Source of the DNA: Burkholderiales bacterium RIFCSPLOWO2_12_FULL_65_40
GTDB lineage: Bacteria; Pseudomonadota; Gammaproteobacteria; Burkholderiales; Burkholderiaceae_C
DNA length: 64,000 bases
Direction of reading: 5' to 3'
Assembly (NCBI GenBank): GCA_001770955.1
Contig: MESL01000023.1
Location: 1-64,000 of the forward strand
Below the pieces are notes generated by a model. That model did not search any database. It was given only the letters and a program-made list of their open reading frames with translations, and was not told where the DNA came from. This document shows, one piece after another, positions 46,968 to 56,009 of the stretch (positions are counted from its first letter, which is position 1; each line of letters opens with the position of its first letter). The position numbers were made by a program, and so were the translations under genes.

Positions 46968-49070
46968 GTGAATACGCCCCTCCCCACCGTGCAGGTCGCC
47001 GTGCACACGCCGTCGCACAGCGGCGTGGGGGATCTGCTCGACTACACCTGTGAGCGCCCACTAGCGCCGGGCGCATTGGTACGTGTGCCTCTGGGCGCCC
47101 GGGAGGTGCTGGGCGTGGTGTGGGACGGCCACAGCGCACCGCCGCCAGAGGGTCGCACGCTGCGCCCGGTGGCCGGCGTGCTGGAGGGCATCGCTCCGCT
47201 GGACGCGCACTGGCGCCGCCTGGTGGCCTTTGCGGCGCGCTACTACCAGCGCAGTCTGGGCGAAGTGGCGCTATCGGCCCTGCCACCGCAGTTGCGCGAC
47301 CTGGGCCCCGAGCAGCTGGCGCGCCGCCTGCGCCGCCCCGCACGCGAGGCCTCCCCCGCAATCGCTACACCTTTGATAGCGCTCAGCGCAGAGCAGGAAA
47401 GCGCTCGTGCCGAAATTTCTTCAAAAAATGGCCCCTTCCTGCTGTTCGGCAGCACCGGCAGCGGCAAGACCGAGGTGTACCTGCGCTGCGTGCAGGAGGT
47501 GCTGGAGCAGGACGAGCACGCCCAGGCGCTGGTGATGGTGCCCGAGATCAACCTCACGCCGCAGCTCGAGGAACGCTTCATCGCACGCTTTGGCGCCGGG
47601 GCGGTGGTGTCGCTGCACAGCGGCATGACGAACCCGCAGCGCCTCAAGGCCTGGCTGGCCGCGCACAGCGGGCAGGCGCGCATCGTGCTGGGCACGCGCA
47701 TGGCGGTGTTCGCGTCGCTGCCGGGCCTGCGCCTCATCGTGGTGGACGAGGAACACGACCCGAGCTACAAGCAGCAGGAAGGCGCACGCTACTCGGCGCG
47801 CGACCTGGCGTTGTGGCGCGGGCGCGAGCAGGGCGCCAAGGTCATCCTCGGTTCGGCCACGCCCTCGCTGGAGAGCTGGCACGCCAGCCGCCCGCCCAGC
47901 CCCGAAGACCCCGAGGGCGGGCGCTACCTGCGCCTGCACATGCCCAGCCGCGTCGGCGCGGGCGAGCTGCCGCGCGTGCGCCGCGTGGACATGAACCACC
48001 AGCCCCGGCGCACCGTGTTCTCGGCCCCGCTGCTGACCGCGCTGCAGGAGCGCGTGGAACGCGGCGAGCAGAGCATGATCCTGCTCAACCGCCGGGGCTA
48101 TGCCCCCGTGCTGCACTGTCAGGACTGCGGCTGGAAGAGCGACTGCCCGCACTGCAGTGCGCACCAGGTGTTCCACAAACTCGACCGCACGCTGCGCTGC
48201 CACCACTGCGGCTTCACGGTGCGCGTGCCGCGCGCCTGCCCCGGCTGCGGCAGCCCGGACATCGTGCCCATCGGCCGGGGTACCGAGCAGCTCGAAGAGC
48301 AGCTCGGCGAGCTGCTCGCCGCCGTGCGCCGCCCCGACGGCACGCCGGTGCGCATCGCGCGCATCGACGCCGACACCACGCGCCTCAAGGGCGCGCTGGA
48401 GAGCCAGCTGGCCCAGGTGCACACGGGCGAGGTGGACGTGCTCGTGGGCACGCAGATGATCGCCAAGGGCCACGACTTCCGCCGCATCACGCTGGTGGCC
48501 GCCGTGCAACCGGATGGCGCCCTGTTTTCCAGCGACTTCCGCGCGCCCGAGCGCCTGTTCGCCTTGCTGATGCAGGCCGGGGGCCGCGCCGGGCGCGACG
48601 CGGCCTACATGGCGGCGCAGGGCACGCGCTGCGAAATGTGGGTGCAAACCTTCCACCCGCAGCACGGCGTGTTCGAGGCGCTGCGCCTGCACGACTACCC
48701 GGCCTTTGCCGCCCAGCAACTGAAGGAGCGCGAAGAGGCCGCCATGCCGCCGTTCGCCTTCCAGGCCCTGGTGCGCGCCGACGCCCGCACGCAGGAGGTG
48801 GCCCAGGGCTTCCTCGCCGCAGCCAGCAGCGCCGCCCACGCCCACGGCCTGCCGGGGCTGGAGCAGGTCACGCTCTACCCACCGGTGCCGCTGACCATCC
48901 AGCGCGTGGCCAACGTGGAGCGCGCCCAGATGCTGCTCGAAAGCAGCAACCGCACGGCTTTGCAACGCTTTCTGGCCCACTGGCAACCCGTGATGCAGGC
49001 CACGCGCAGCCAGCCCGAGCACAAGGGGCTGATCCGCTGGCTGGTGGATGTGGACCCGCTGGCGATCTGA
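46968..49070 (+). CDS. priA: Primosomal protein/helicase PriA
   Basis: Walker A GSTGSGKTEVYL, DEEHD, Zn-binding CQDCGWKSDCPHCSAH...CHHCG...CPGCG; likely GTG start at 46968 (ORF open from 46704). Confidence 0.94.
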   Translation: MNTPLPTVQVAVHTPSHSGVGDLLDYTCERPLAPGALVRVPLGAREVLGVVWDGHSAPPPEGRTLRPVAGVLEGIAPLDAHWRRLVAFAARYYQRSLGEVALSALPPQLRDLGPEQLARRLRRPAREASPAIATPLIALSAEQESARAEISSKNGPFLLFGSTGSGKTEVYLRCVQEVLEQDEHAQALVMVPEINLTPQLEERFIARFGAGAVVSLHSGMTNPQRLKAWLAAHSGQARIVLGTRMAVFASLPGLRLIVVDEEHDPSYKQQEGARYSARDLALWRGREQGAKVILGSATPSLESWHASRPPSPEDPEGGRYLRLHMPSRVGAGELPRVRRVDMNHQPRRTVFSAPLLTALQERVERGEQSMILLNRRGYAPVLHCQDCGWKSDCPHCSAHQVFHKLDRTLRCHHCGFTVRVPRACPGCGSPDIVPIGRGTEQLEEQLGELLAAVRRPDGTPVRIARIDADTTRLKGALESQLAQVHTGEVDVLVGTQMIAKGHDFRRITLVAAVQPDGALFSSDFRAPERLFALLMQAGGRAGRDAAYMAAQGTRCEMWVQTFHPQHGVFEALRLHDYPAFAAQQLKEREEAAMPPFAFQALVRADARTQEVAQGFLAAASSAAHAHGLPGLEQVTLYPPVPLTIQRVANVERAQMLLESSNRTALQRFLAHWQPVMQATRSQPEHKGLIRWLVDVDPLAI
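47369..47428 (+). repeat. ATAGC repeat, family 1 (copy h), inside priA
   Basis: CCTTTGATAGCGCTCAGCGCAGAGCAGGAAAGCGCTCGTGCCGAAATTTCTTC. Confidence 0.55.
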
Positions 49071-49119
49071 TCCGAAGCCCGCGACGCCCGCCCCCTGCGC
49101 GTGCTACGCGCACAACCCA

Positions 49120-49228
49120 CGCCAGCGGCCACCGTGCAAGGGCCGCCCCGCCGCACCGGTGGCGTCACCCTGCCCGCAGCGCGTAGCGCTGCGAGAGCGG
49201 GGGGAAGTGGTGCAGCCACTCAGGGGGG
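49120..49228. repeat. Hairpin-forming dispersed repeat, family 2 (copy 3)
   Basis: CAAGGGCCGCCCCGCCG...GCAGCGC-GTA-GCGCTGC...GTGGT-GCA-GCCAC, between convergent priA and cheX-like genes. Confidence 0.65.
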
Positions 49229-49705
49229 CGTTCCCCCCTCCTTGTCCATTTGCACCACCAGGTGCGCCTCATAGCGCTCCCACTGCATGGGAATGACAAA
49301 AGGCACAGCGCCAGCCGGGTGAGAGGCCGCGCCCTCTTCAGGCGAGAGCACGCGCGGCGGCGAGATGTCCAGCGCCTCGCCGAAATGGCGGCGTGCCTGG
49401 CCCGACATCTGGTTGGCGATCTCGCCCACGATGTCGCGGTGGCTGGCGTCGGTGTAGTCACTCTCGCCGATGGACAGCAGCACATGCGTGAGCAGGCCGC
49501 GCGGCGCCGAGAAGGTGACGCTGCCCCGGTAACGCCCGGCCAGCTCGATGCGGCCCTGGAAGTCGTTCCAGACTATGGGCCCGGCGCCGTCGAGCAGGTA
49601 GGCAGTGCGCACGGAGGCCTTGTGCCCGGTGGTCTGGGCGAAAAAACCCAGTGCGGCGTCAGAGAATACCTTGACGTCTTCCACCTTGAGACGGTTTCCG
49701 CTCAT
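49220..49705 (-). CDS. CheX-like chemotaxis phosphatase family protein
   Basis: SDYTDASHRDIVGEIANQMSGQARRHFGEALDISPPRVL. Confidence 0.8.
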   Translation of the reverse strand: MSGNRLKVEDVKVFSDAALGFFAQTTGHKASVRTAYLLDGAGPIVWNDFQGRIELAGRYRGSVTFSAPRGLLTHVLLSIGESDYTDASHRDIVGEIANQMSGQARRHFGEALDISPPRVLSPEEGAASHPAGAVPFVIPMQWERYEAHLVVQMDKEGGTPP

Positions 49706-50073
49706 GCCATCAGCTCCTGCAGGGATTCGACCATTTGTTCATCGGAAAAGGGTTTGAGCAGAAAACCATGCGCGCCCCGGGCCATGGCCCGCAAGGCGGT
49801 GGAGCGGTCACTCAGGGCCGACACCACCAGGATGCGCGCACCGGGCAGCACCGTGCGCAAGGCCTCCAGGCAGGCGGGGCCGTCCATCTCGGGCATGGTC
49901 AGGTCCATGGTGACGAGATCGGGCCGGTGCTGGCGCGCCTGGTGGATGGCCTCCAGGCCGTTTTCGGCCTGGGCCACCACCTTGACGCCCAGCCGCGCAT
50001 CGCCGGCCAGACGGGCAATCCGGTTGCGAAACACCATGGAGTCGTCCACGACCATCAGCGTGACCGCGTTCAT
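49702..50073 (-). CDS. CheY-like response regulator
   Basis: VDDSMVFRNRIARL..., VTMDLTMPEMDG..., LLKPFSDEQM; 4-nt overlaps both sides. Confidence 0.93.
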   Translation of the reverse strand: MNAVTLMVVDDSMVFRNRIARLAGDARLGVKVVAQAENGLEAIHQARQHRPDLVTMDLTMPEMDGPACLEALRTVLPGARILVVSALSDRSTALRAMARGAHGFLLKPFSDEQMVESLQELMA

Positions 50074-52106
50074 GCCGACCCCGCCCCGAATCTGAGCACG
50101 AACTGCGTGGACACCTGGGGCTGCGTCAGCACCTTGAGCCGGGCGCCGGCCTTCTCGGCCACCTGGCGCACCAGCGACAGGCCCACGCCCCGGCCTGCGT
50201 GCTCGGTGACCTCGGTGGCCGTGGTGAAGTGGGGGTCGAAGATATGGCCTAGCACCTGCTGGTCGCTCAACTGGGCGGCGTCGCCCCGCAGTTGCGCGAT
50301 GCGTTCACGCAGATGGGGCACGACGATGCCACGCCCGTCGTCGCTCAGGCGCACCTCGATGCTGCCATCGGTGGCGTGGCCGATGTCCAGCCGCAAGGCC
50401 CCCGTGGGCGGCTTGCGCAGTTGCTCGCGCTCGTGCGGCAGCTCGATGCCATGCACCACGGCGTTGCGCACCAGTTGCGGCAGCGCTTCGCGCAGGGCGC
50501 GCTCCACCTCGGGGGGCAGCCCGCCCTCGGGCAGGCGGGCCGTCAGCGCCACCTGCTTGCCCAGCGACAGCGCCACGCGCTGCGCCAGGGCCTGCAGGTT
50601 GTTCACCATGGCGTCGAGGGTGCTGGTGGTTTCCCGGTCTGCCACGGGCTGGCCCACGCGCAGGAAGAAGCGGTGCAGCCGTTCGACCTGGTCCTGCAGG
50701 CGTGCGAGCTCGACCACGACGGGGATCAGGTCTTCGCCCTCCAGATGGGGGCGGCGCAGCAGCGGTGCCAGGGTGTTTTCCATCTCGTGGGCCTGGCGCG
50801 CGATACCGGTCGAGCCCAGCGCCCCGGCCTCGCCCTTGATGCCGTGCACCAGGCGCGCGGCATCTTCCACCAGCGCCTTGCAGGCCCCGGGCTCGCGCCC
50901 GACGGTGCGCAGGGCCTGGTTGAGGTCGGCCAGGCGCTCACGCGCGCCGAGCAAAAAGTCCTGCAGCAGCAGGGGCTCCTGCTCCAGCACCACGAGCAGG
51001 TCTTCCACATCATTGCGCGCGGCCTGCTGCGTGGCCGAGAGTTCGCGCTCCAGCTGCACCTTCTGCGTCACGTCGAACACCGTCACCAGCAGCTCCTTGA
51101 TGCGGCCTTCCTCACGCACCTGGCTGATCTGGAAGGTCAGAAAGCGTGGCTTGGCATGCGGGTCGCCCGGCGACTGGACGGGTACCTCCTGCAGCGGGTC
51201 GAGCTGGGTCAGCAGCGCGGGCTTGACCTTGGGGTCGAACAACAGATCCAGGTAGGTGTGCGCCTCCTCGGCGCGCTCGGCATCGAGCATGCCTGCCAGC
51301 AGGCGGCGAAAGTCGTCGCCCGGCTGTACCGGGCGCATGAACAGGCGCGGCGTGGCCGCCGAAATCTGCCCGCCAATGCGGCCATCGGCCCCCACCAGCA
51401 GCAGCCCCTCGGAGACAGTCTGCAGAATGTCGTCGGTTTCCTGCCGCGCGGCCTCGGCCACCTGGTCGGCGGCCTTGAGGCGGCGCACGAACTTGAAGAC
51501 GATGAAGACAAAATTGAGCAGCGCCAGCACGATGGCCGCCACCTGGATGCTGCGCATCAGGCCCGTCTTGTGGCGCGCTGCAGCTTCCACGCCCATGGCC
51601 AGGTCGTCGCTCTGCCCCATCAGGCGGATGTTGCGCGCCACGGCCTTGGTCGAAGCCATTTCGACATCTTCCAGGCGGGGCGCGGGCACCGTCAGCACCG
51701 GGGCAATGGCGTCATTGAGCGGGCGCCATTCATTCTCCAGGCGCCGCAGCATGCCGCGCAGCTCTTCGGGGTCCAGACCGAAAGCACGGAACTCGCTGCC
51801 CGACGCCATGGACGCCTTGAGCGTCGCCAGCCCCTGGTTGAACGCCGCCGTCCCCTGGCCCAGCTGCGCCATGCTGGTCTGCACGAGCAGGCCGTCGCGG
51901 GTTTCGATCTGCAGCGTCAGCAGCGACTTGGTGATCTGCTGCGTGAGCATGCGCAGTTCGCCTGCGGTGTTGATGCGGCTGGCATCACGTTCCAGCTGGA
52001 TGGAGGCAAAAAAGTTGAAGAACAGGATGCCCAGATCGAGCACGATGAAGAGCAGGATGGCCAACAGCAGGTCGCGGTACTTTCCCAGACCCAGAGATGC
52101 ATTCAT
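50070..52106 (-). CDS. Membrane-bound hybrid sensor: PilJ-like N-terminus, Hpt-like segment and CheA-type ATPase
   Basis: N-terminal TM + NTAGELRMLTQQITKSLLTLQ, HGIKGEAGALGS (Hpt motif), LVRNAVVHGIE and DDGRGI/GRGVGLSLVRQV (HATPase); ATG at 52106. Confidence 0.85.
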   Translation of the reverse strand: MNASLGLGKYRDLLLAILLFIVLDLGILFFNFFASIQLERDASRINTAGELRMLTQQITKSLLTLQIETRDGLLVQTSMAQLGQGTAAFNQGLATLKASMASGSEFRAFGLDPEELRGMLRRLENEWRPLNDAIAPVLTVPAPRLEDVEMASTKAVARNIRLMGQSDDLAMGVEAAARHKTGLMRSIQVAAIVLALLNFVFIVFKFVRRLKAADQVAEAARQETDDILQTVSEGLLLVGADGRIGGQISAATPRLFMRPVQPGDDFRRLLAGMLDAERAEEAHTYLDLLFDPKVKPALLTQLDPLQEVPVQSPGDPHAKPRFLTFQISQVREEGRIKELLVTVFDVTQKVQLERELSATQQAARNDVEDLLVVLEQEPLLLQDFLLGARERLADLNQALRTVGREPGACKALVEDAARLVHGIKGEAGALGSTGIARQAHEMENTLAPLLRRPHLEGEDLIPVVVELARLQDQVERLHRFFLRVGQPVADRETTSTLDAMVNNLQALAQRVALSLGKQVALTARLPEGGLPPEVERALREALPQLVRNAVVHGIELPHEREQLRKPPTGALRLDIGHATDGSIEVRLSDDGRGIVVPHLRERIAQLRGDAAQLSDQQVLGHIFDPHFTTATEVTEHAGRGVGLSLVRQVAEKAGARLKVLTQPQVSTQFVLRFGAGSA

Positions 52107-52415
52107 GGTGTAAGCGCAAGTGGCAATGGCGCCATGCTGCGGTGCAATAGTGACGGCCGCGTGACGCAACCCTGCTGCGGGCAGGGGCTCCGCGATGGCC
52201 GCCTTTTGGGGCACAAAACGATTCCCCGGTACGCGTCATCAAACGGTGGTGGCAGCCCGATTCACAGAAGACCGGAACCCGGCCAGAGGGGCCGTATCCC
52301 TTGGTGCATTCCATGACCACTCTGCGCATGCATCCGGCGCAGTCCCTTTGACCGCCGAATCGCGGCCGGCCCGCGCGCTCAGGCGCGGTGTGCGCCACGG
52401 GCGCAGCGTGCCCAG

Positions 52416-53348
52416 CTACAGGTGGAAATCGCCCGCAGCTTCCGGCTGGTAAAGCACTTTCTCGATCCGGATATGGCAGGTCCGGTTCGGAATCCGCCAG
52501 CTGAAGGCATCGCCCTCCCTGTAACCCAGGATCGCGGTGCCGATGCCGGAGCACACCGACAGCTTCCCCGCACGGTCGTCTGCATCTTCCGGGTAGACCA
52601 GTGCCACTTCCAGTTCCTCGTCATCCACCTGCAACAAGGCCTTGGAATTCATCGTGACGACATCCTCCGCCACATTCCATGGATCGACGACGATGGCCCG
52701 CTCGATCTCGTGCTCCAGCTCGAAAATTTCCGAGCCCCGTTCGACCTCGACCAGACTCCTGAGCCGTGCCTTGTCGATCTCGGTGATGTAGATGTCGGCG
52801 GCGTGCACCGCAGGGCTTTCACGCAGGAGCCGGAGATAGCGCTCCGAGCTCATGGCCAGCGACTTCATCGCGGGCGTTTCGCTTTGCAGCAGGAAGCCGC
52901 TGTGCAGGAAGGCCTTCAGCGATCGCGCATTGTCCGGGTGGATCTTGGCGATGAGCCTCTCGGCCCGCATGTCGAAGAAGGCGAGCTTCATGCCTTCACG
53001 GATGGCGCTGGCGCCGAGCTTGCGGCCCCAGTTGTCGCGGTTGCCGATGACCAGGACCATTTCGCAGTCCGGGCCTGCCTTGACGAGGCGCACAAAGCCG
53101 ACCGGCACATCATGAGCGTCGTAGGCCATGAAGAACCGGCCGCCCTGGTTGAACAGATGGGTGAGGATCGGCAACTGGACCCGGCCGATGACCTGCTCGA
53201 TGAACCGGGAGACATGGCGTGAATCGCTCAGGTAGCGGGTGACGTCTTCGTCTTCCAGCCAGTCCATCAGGGTCAGCGCGTTGGCCCGCGTGATCTCGGG
53301 GCACAGAGCAATAAAAGGCTTGTTCATCTTCACCACCTTTGGTTTCAA
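52416..53348 (-). CDS. GNAT N-acetyltransferase fused to Rnk-like (GreA C-terminal fold) nucleoside diphosphate kinase regulator
   Basis: N-terminal GNAT-like GNRDNWGRKLGASAIREGMKLAFF...HPDNARSLKAFLHSGF; C-terminal DVVTMNSKALLQVDDEELEVALVYP...YQPEAAGDFHL resembling Rnk. Confidence 0.85.
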   Translation of the reverse strand: MKPKVVKMNKPFIALCPEITRANALTLMDWLEDEDVTRYLSDSRHVSRFIEQVIGRVQLPILTHLFNQGGRFFMAYDAHDVPVGFVRLVKAGPDCEMVLVIGNRDNWGRKLGASAIREGMKLAFFDMRAERLIAKIHPDNARSLKAFLHSGFLLQSETPAMKSLAMSSERYLRLLRESPAVHAADIYITEIDKARLRSLVEVERGSEIFELEHEIERAIVVDPWNVAEDVVTMNSKALLQVDDEELEVALVYPEDADDRAGKLSVCSGIGTAILGYREGDAFSWRIPNRTCHIRIEKVLYQPEAAGDFHL

Positions 53349-53404
53349 GAATGAAAGCCTTCCATGGCTGCGGCCATGACGGTTCTTTCGGGGAAGCTCC
53401 TATT

Positions 53405-54358
53405 TTAGGTCAGCAGCGCCACCGCCCCCGAAAAGCTCAAAAACGCCAGCGCAGTCGACACCAGAATGATGCGCGCCACGCGCCCGTTGTTGGCGCCGAA
53501 CTTCTCGGCCAGCAGCGAGACGTTGCTCGCGCTGGGCAGCGCGGCCAGCAGCACCAGCACCGTGTGGGCGAACGGCGTCAGCGGCACGCCTGCGGCAATG
53601 GCGGCATGGCCTGCGCCCCACACCAGCAGCGGGTGCAGCAGCAGCTTGGCCAGCGCCACGGGTACGTAGTCGCGCGCGGGCACCCGCTCGTGCAGGTTCA
53701 TCTGCGAGCGTGCCAGCACCGCGCCGATGGTGAACAGCGCCACGGGCGAGGCGGCGTCGGCCAGCATGGCCACGGTTTTATCCACCGGGCCGGGCAGCTT
53801 GAACTGCAGGGCCGAGGCCAGCGCGCCCAGACCGATGGCCCAGGGCATGGGGTTGGTGGCCATGCCCTTGAAAGCGTTGCGCAGCGCCACGCCCACGCCA
53901 TGCGTGCCCGCGCCGTCGAGCCGCGAGAGCGCAATGCACAGCGAAGTGGTGATGACCATGTCCACCACGATGGTGACGATGACCGGGCCTGCGCTCTGCG
54001 CGCCCAGCAGCGCCACGAGCAGCGGCACGCCCATGAAGCCGGTGTTGGGGAAGGCGGCCACCAGGGCGCCAAAGGCAGCGTCGTTCCAGCCGATGCGCGC
54101 ATTGCGCGTGAGGGCCACCGTGCCGCCCACCATGACCAATGCGCACAGCAGATAGACACCGGCCACGGCTGGGTCAAGCAGTTGCGCGATGGGCGTGTTG
54201 GCGCCAAAGCGGTAGAGCATGCACGGCAGCGCGAAGTACAGCACAAAGGCATTGAGCCCCGGAATGGCCGGCTGCGGCAGCACGCCGCTGCGCGCGGCCA
54301 GGTAGCCACAGAGCACGAGCGCGAAGAAGGGGAAGGTGACGAGCAGGACGGACAGCAC
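53405..54358 (-). CDS. AEC-family auxin efflux-like transporter
   Basis: LVTFPFFALVLCGYLAARSGVLPQPAIPGLNAFVLYFALP; likely GTG start at 54358. Confidence 0.9.
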   Translation of the reverse strand: MLSVLLVTFPFFALVLCGYLAARSGVLPQPAIPGLNAFVLYFALPCMLYRFGANTPIAQLLDPAVAGVYLLCALVMVGGTVALTRNARIGWNDAAFGALVAAFPNTGFMGVPLLVALLGAQSAGPVIVTIVVDMVITTSLCIALSRLDGAGTHGVGVALRNAFKGMATNPMPWAIGLGALASALQFKLPGPVDKTVAMLADAASPVALFTIGAVLARSQMNLHERVPARDYVPVALAKLLLHPLLVWGAGHAAIAAGVPLTPFAHTVLVLLAALPSASNVSLLAEKFGANNGRVARIILVSTALAFLSFSGAVALLT

Positions 54359-54552
54359 GGACGCTATTGTGGCGCCCGCCGGTTCAGACTGGCTTGCAGG
54401 GTGCTGGCAGCGTGCTTCCACTGCGCATGGTGAGGGTGCCCGTGCATGCATTTCCGGCATCCGTGCGCCACCCCGCCGGGCCGCCCTGAGCGCGCTGGCG
54501 CCACGCTCTTGGCACAGTGCATACTGCGCGGGTTTTGCCCTGCTGCACACCC

Positions 54553-54936
54553 ATGATGTTTGCCGACGACTCCTCCCTGTCCCCGCCGTGGGGCACCGCC
54601 ACGGTCGCCGTGGCGGCCCTGCTGGCCAACTCCCTCTGGCAGTCGTGGTTCACCCAGGCCGACAGCATGACGGCCTTTGTGCTGATGTTCGTCTGCCTCC
54701 TCGGCTGGCCGCTGACCACGGGGCTGATCGCCATGCTGCTGGGCGGCGTCCTCGGGCTCTGCGAAGACCATCCCGTACTGCGCCTGGCAGTGCTCTCCGG
54801 CGTGGCCGGGGTGACCCTCGCCGTGTACGGCATGCCCCGCCTGTGGAACCTGCTGGTCTGCGCCGCCGTCGCCATCACCGTGGGGCTGCGCCTGCGGCGC
54901 GCCGCGCAGGATGAGGCCGACCTGGAGAGCCTTTGA
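54553..54936 (+). CDS. Hypothetical membrane protein
   Basis: 128 aa, hydrophobic segments; abuts the next CDS. Confidence 0.6.
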   Translation: MMFADDSSLSPPWGTATVAVAALLANSLWQSWFTQADSMTAFVLMFVCLLGWPLTTGLIAMLLGGVLGLCEDHPVLRLAVLSGVAGVTLAVYGMPRLWNLLVCAAVAITVGLRLRRAAQDEADLESL

Positions 54937-55740
54937 ATGGCCACCCGGGAAGCACCGCCGCCGGGGCTGCTCGAAGGCTTTTCCGCTCCGCTGTGGGAGC
55001 GCCTGAGGCTGGACCGGTTGCGGCCGCTGTCGATCGTGCGCGGCCAGCACCGCGGTCATGACTGGATGGCCATCGAACTGGAGCACGGCTCCACGGGTCT
55101 GTACTCTACCGGCGCACCGTCCACCGACACCACCACCGTGTTCGTGGTGCGCCTGCCGCGCAAGTCTTCCGGGTGGTATCTGCCGGACGACCGCATCACG
55201 GCCACGCAGCAGGTCTGCGTGGACGACGAACACGTCTACGCCGCAGCCCTGGGCCAGCGCCCGCGCGTGCGCGACTGGCGCCGCTGGCTGGACACCGCCA
55301 TCGACGCCGCCGAGGAGGTGGTGCGCACCGAAGGCCAGCGCCCGGCGGCGGACGCCGCCCAGGCCGCGCGCCCCTGGAACCCGCACGACCGCCGCTGGGT
55401 GCTGGTATGGGCGGTTCTGACGGTGCCCCTGGCTTTCATGCTGCTGGCGGTGCTGATGGACGCGTTCCAGGAATGGCGCAGCCTGGGCGCCATCGTCTGG
55501 TGCGACTCCCGCACGCACCTGGGCTCCACGCTGCGCGGCTGGAAGGCGACGGCCTGCTTCGGCTTGTTGCTGCTGCCGCTGGCGGGCCTGCTGCAGCTCG
55601 CGCGGACCAGCGTGGTGCACATCCATACACCCGGTTTCGCCCTGCGGCTGAACCTGCAGGGCGTGGCGCTGGCCGGTGTGTCGCTGCTGGCGCTCTACGC
55701 GATGCAAATGCTCATGGCATCGGCGCGCGGCCCCTGCTGA
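54937..55740 (+). CDS. Hypothetical membrane protein
   Basis: 267 aa, two C-terminal TM hairpins; stop/start adjacency with the upstream gene. Confidence 0.65.
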   Translation: MATREAPPPGLLEGFSAPLWERLRLDRLRPLSIVRGQHRGHDWMAIELEHGSTGLYSTGAPSTDTTTVFVVRLPRKSSGWYLPDDRITATQQVCVDDEHVYAAALGQRPRVRDWRRWLDTAIDAAEEVVRTEGQRPAADAAQAARPWNPHDRRWVLVWAVLTVPLAFMLLAVLMDAFQEWRSLGAIVWCDSRTHLGSTLRGWKATACFGLLLLPLAGLLQLARTSVVHIHTPGFALRLNLQGVALAGVSLLALYAMQMLMASARGPC

Positions 55741-55759
55741 GCGGTCGTGTTTTCCGGTT

Positions 55760-55820
55760 ATTTTTTGCCTTTTCATCCAAGGGGTATACGTCCAAAGCTA
55801 TTAAATAAATAGCATTTAGA
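55760..55820 (-). repeat. ATAGC repeat, family 1 (copy i)
   Basis: Minus strand GCTATTTATTTAATAGCTTTGGACGTATACCCCTTGGATGAAAAGGC. Confidence 0.5.
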
Positions 55821-56009
55821 CCAGCAATGCCAAAGGCAGCACCAAGCCAGCTCCGGCGGACAGCGGTTTCGAGAACATCCGGTCGGTGACAAGGCGCGCG
55901 CCCTTGCGGAGGTCCGCACGGGCTTTGCCACGATGCAAAAACAGCCGCCTGGGTCCGCCGGTATCATTGCGCGCTCCGCACCCCCTCCCTCCCGCCTCTC
56001 CCCTTCCCC

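Noticed and set aside
47120-49186. 688-aa alternate-frame ORF overlapping priA
   Set aside because: Arg/Ala/Gly-rich alternate-frame artefact; priA frame has clear motifs.
49268-49285. CTCATAGCGCTCCCAC in the cheX-like CDS as another family-1 repeat
   Set aside because: Only the short ATAGCGCT core matches; no extended similarity.
50292-52316. 674-aa plus-strand ORF antisense to the CheA-like gene
   Set aside because: Composition typical of GC-rich antisense frames; no domains.
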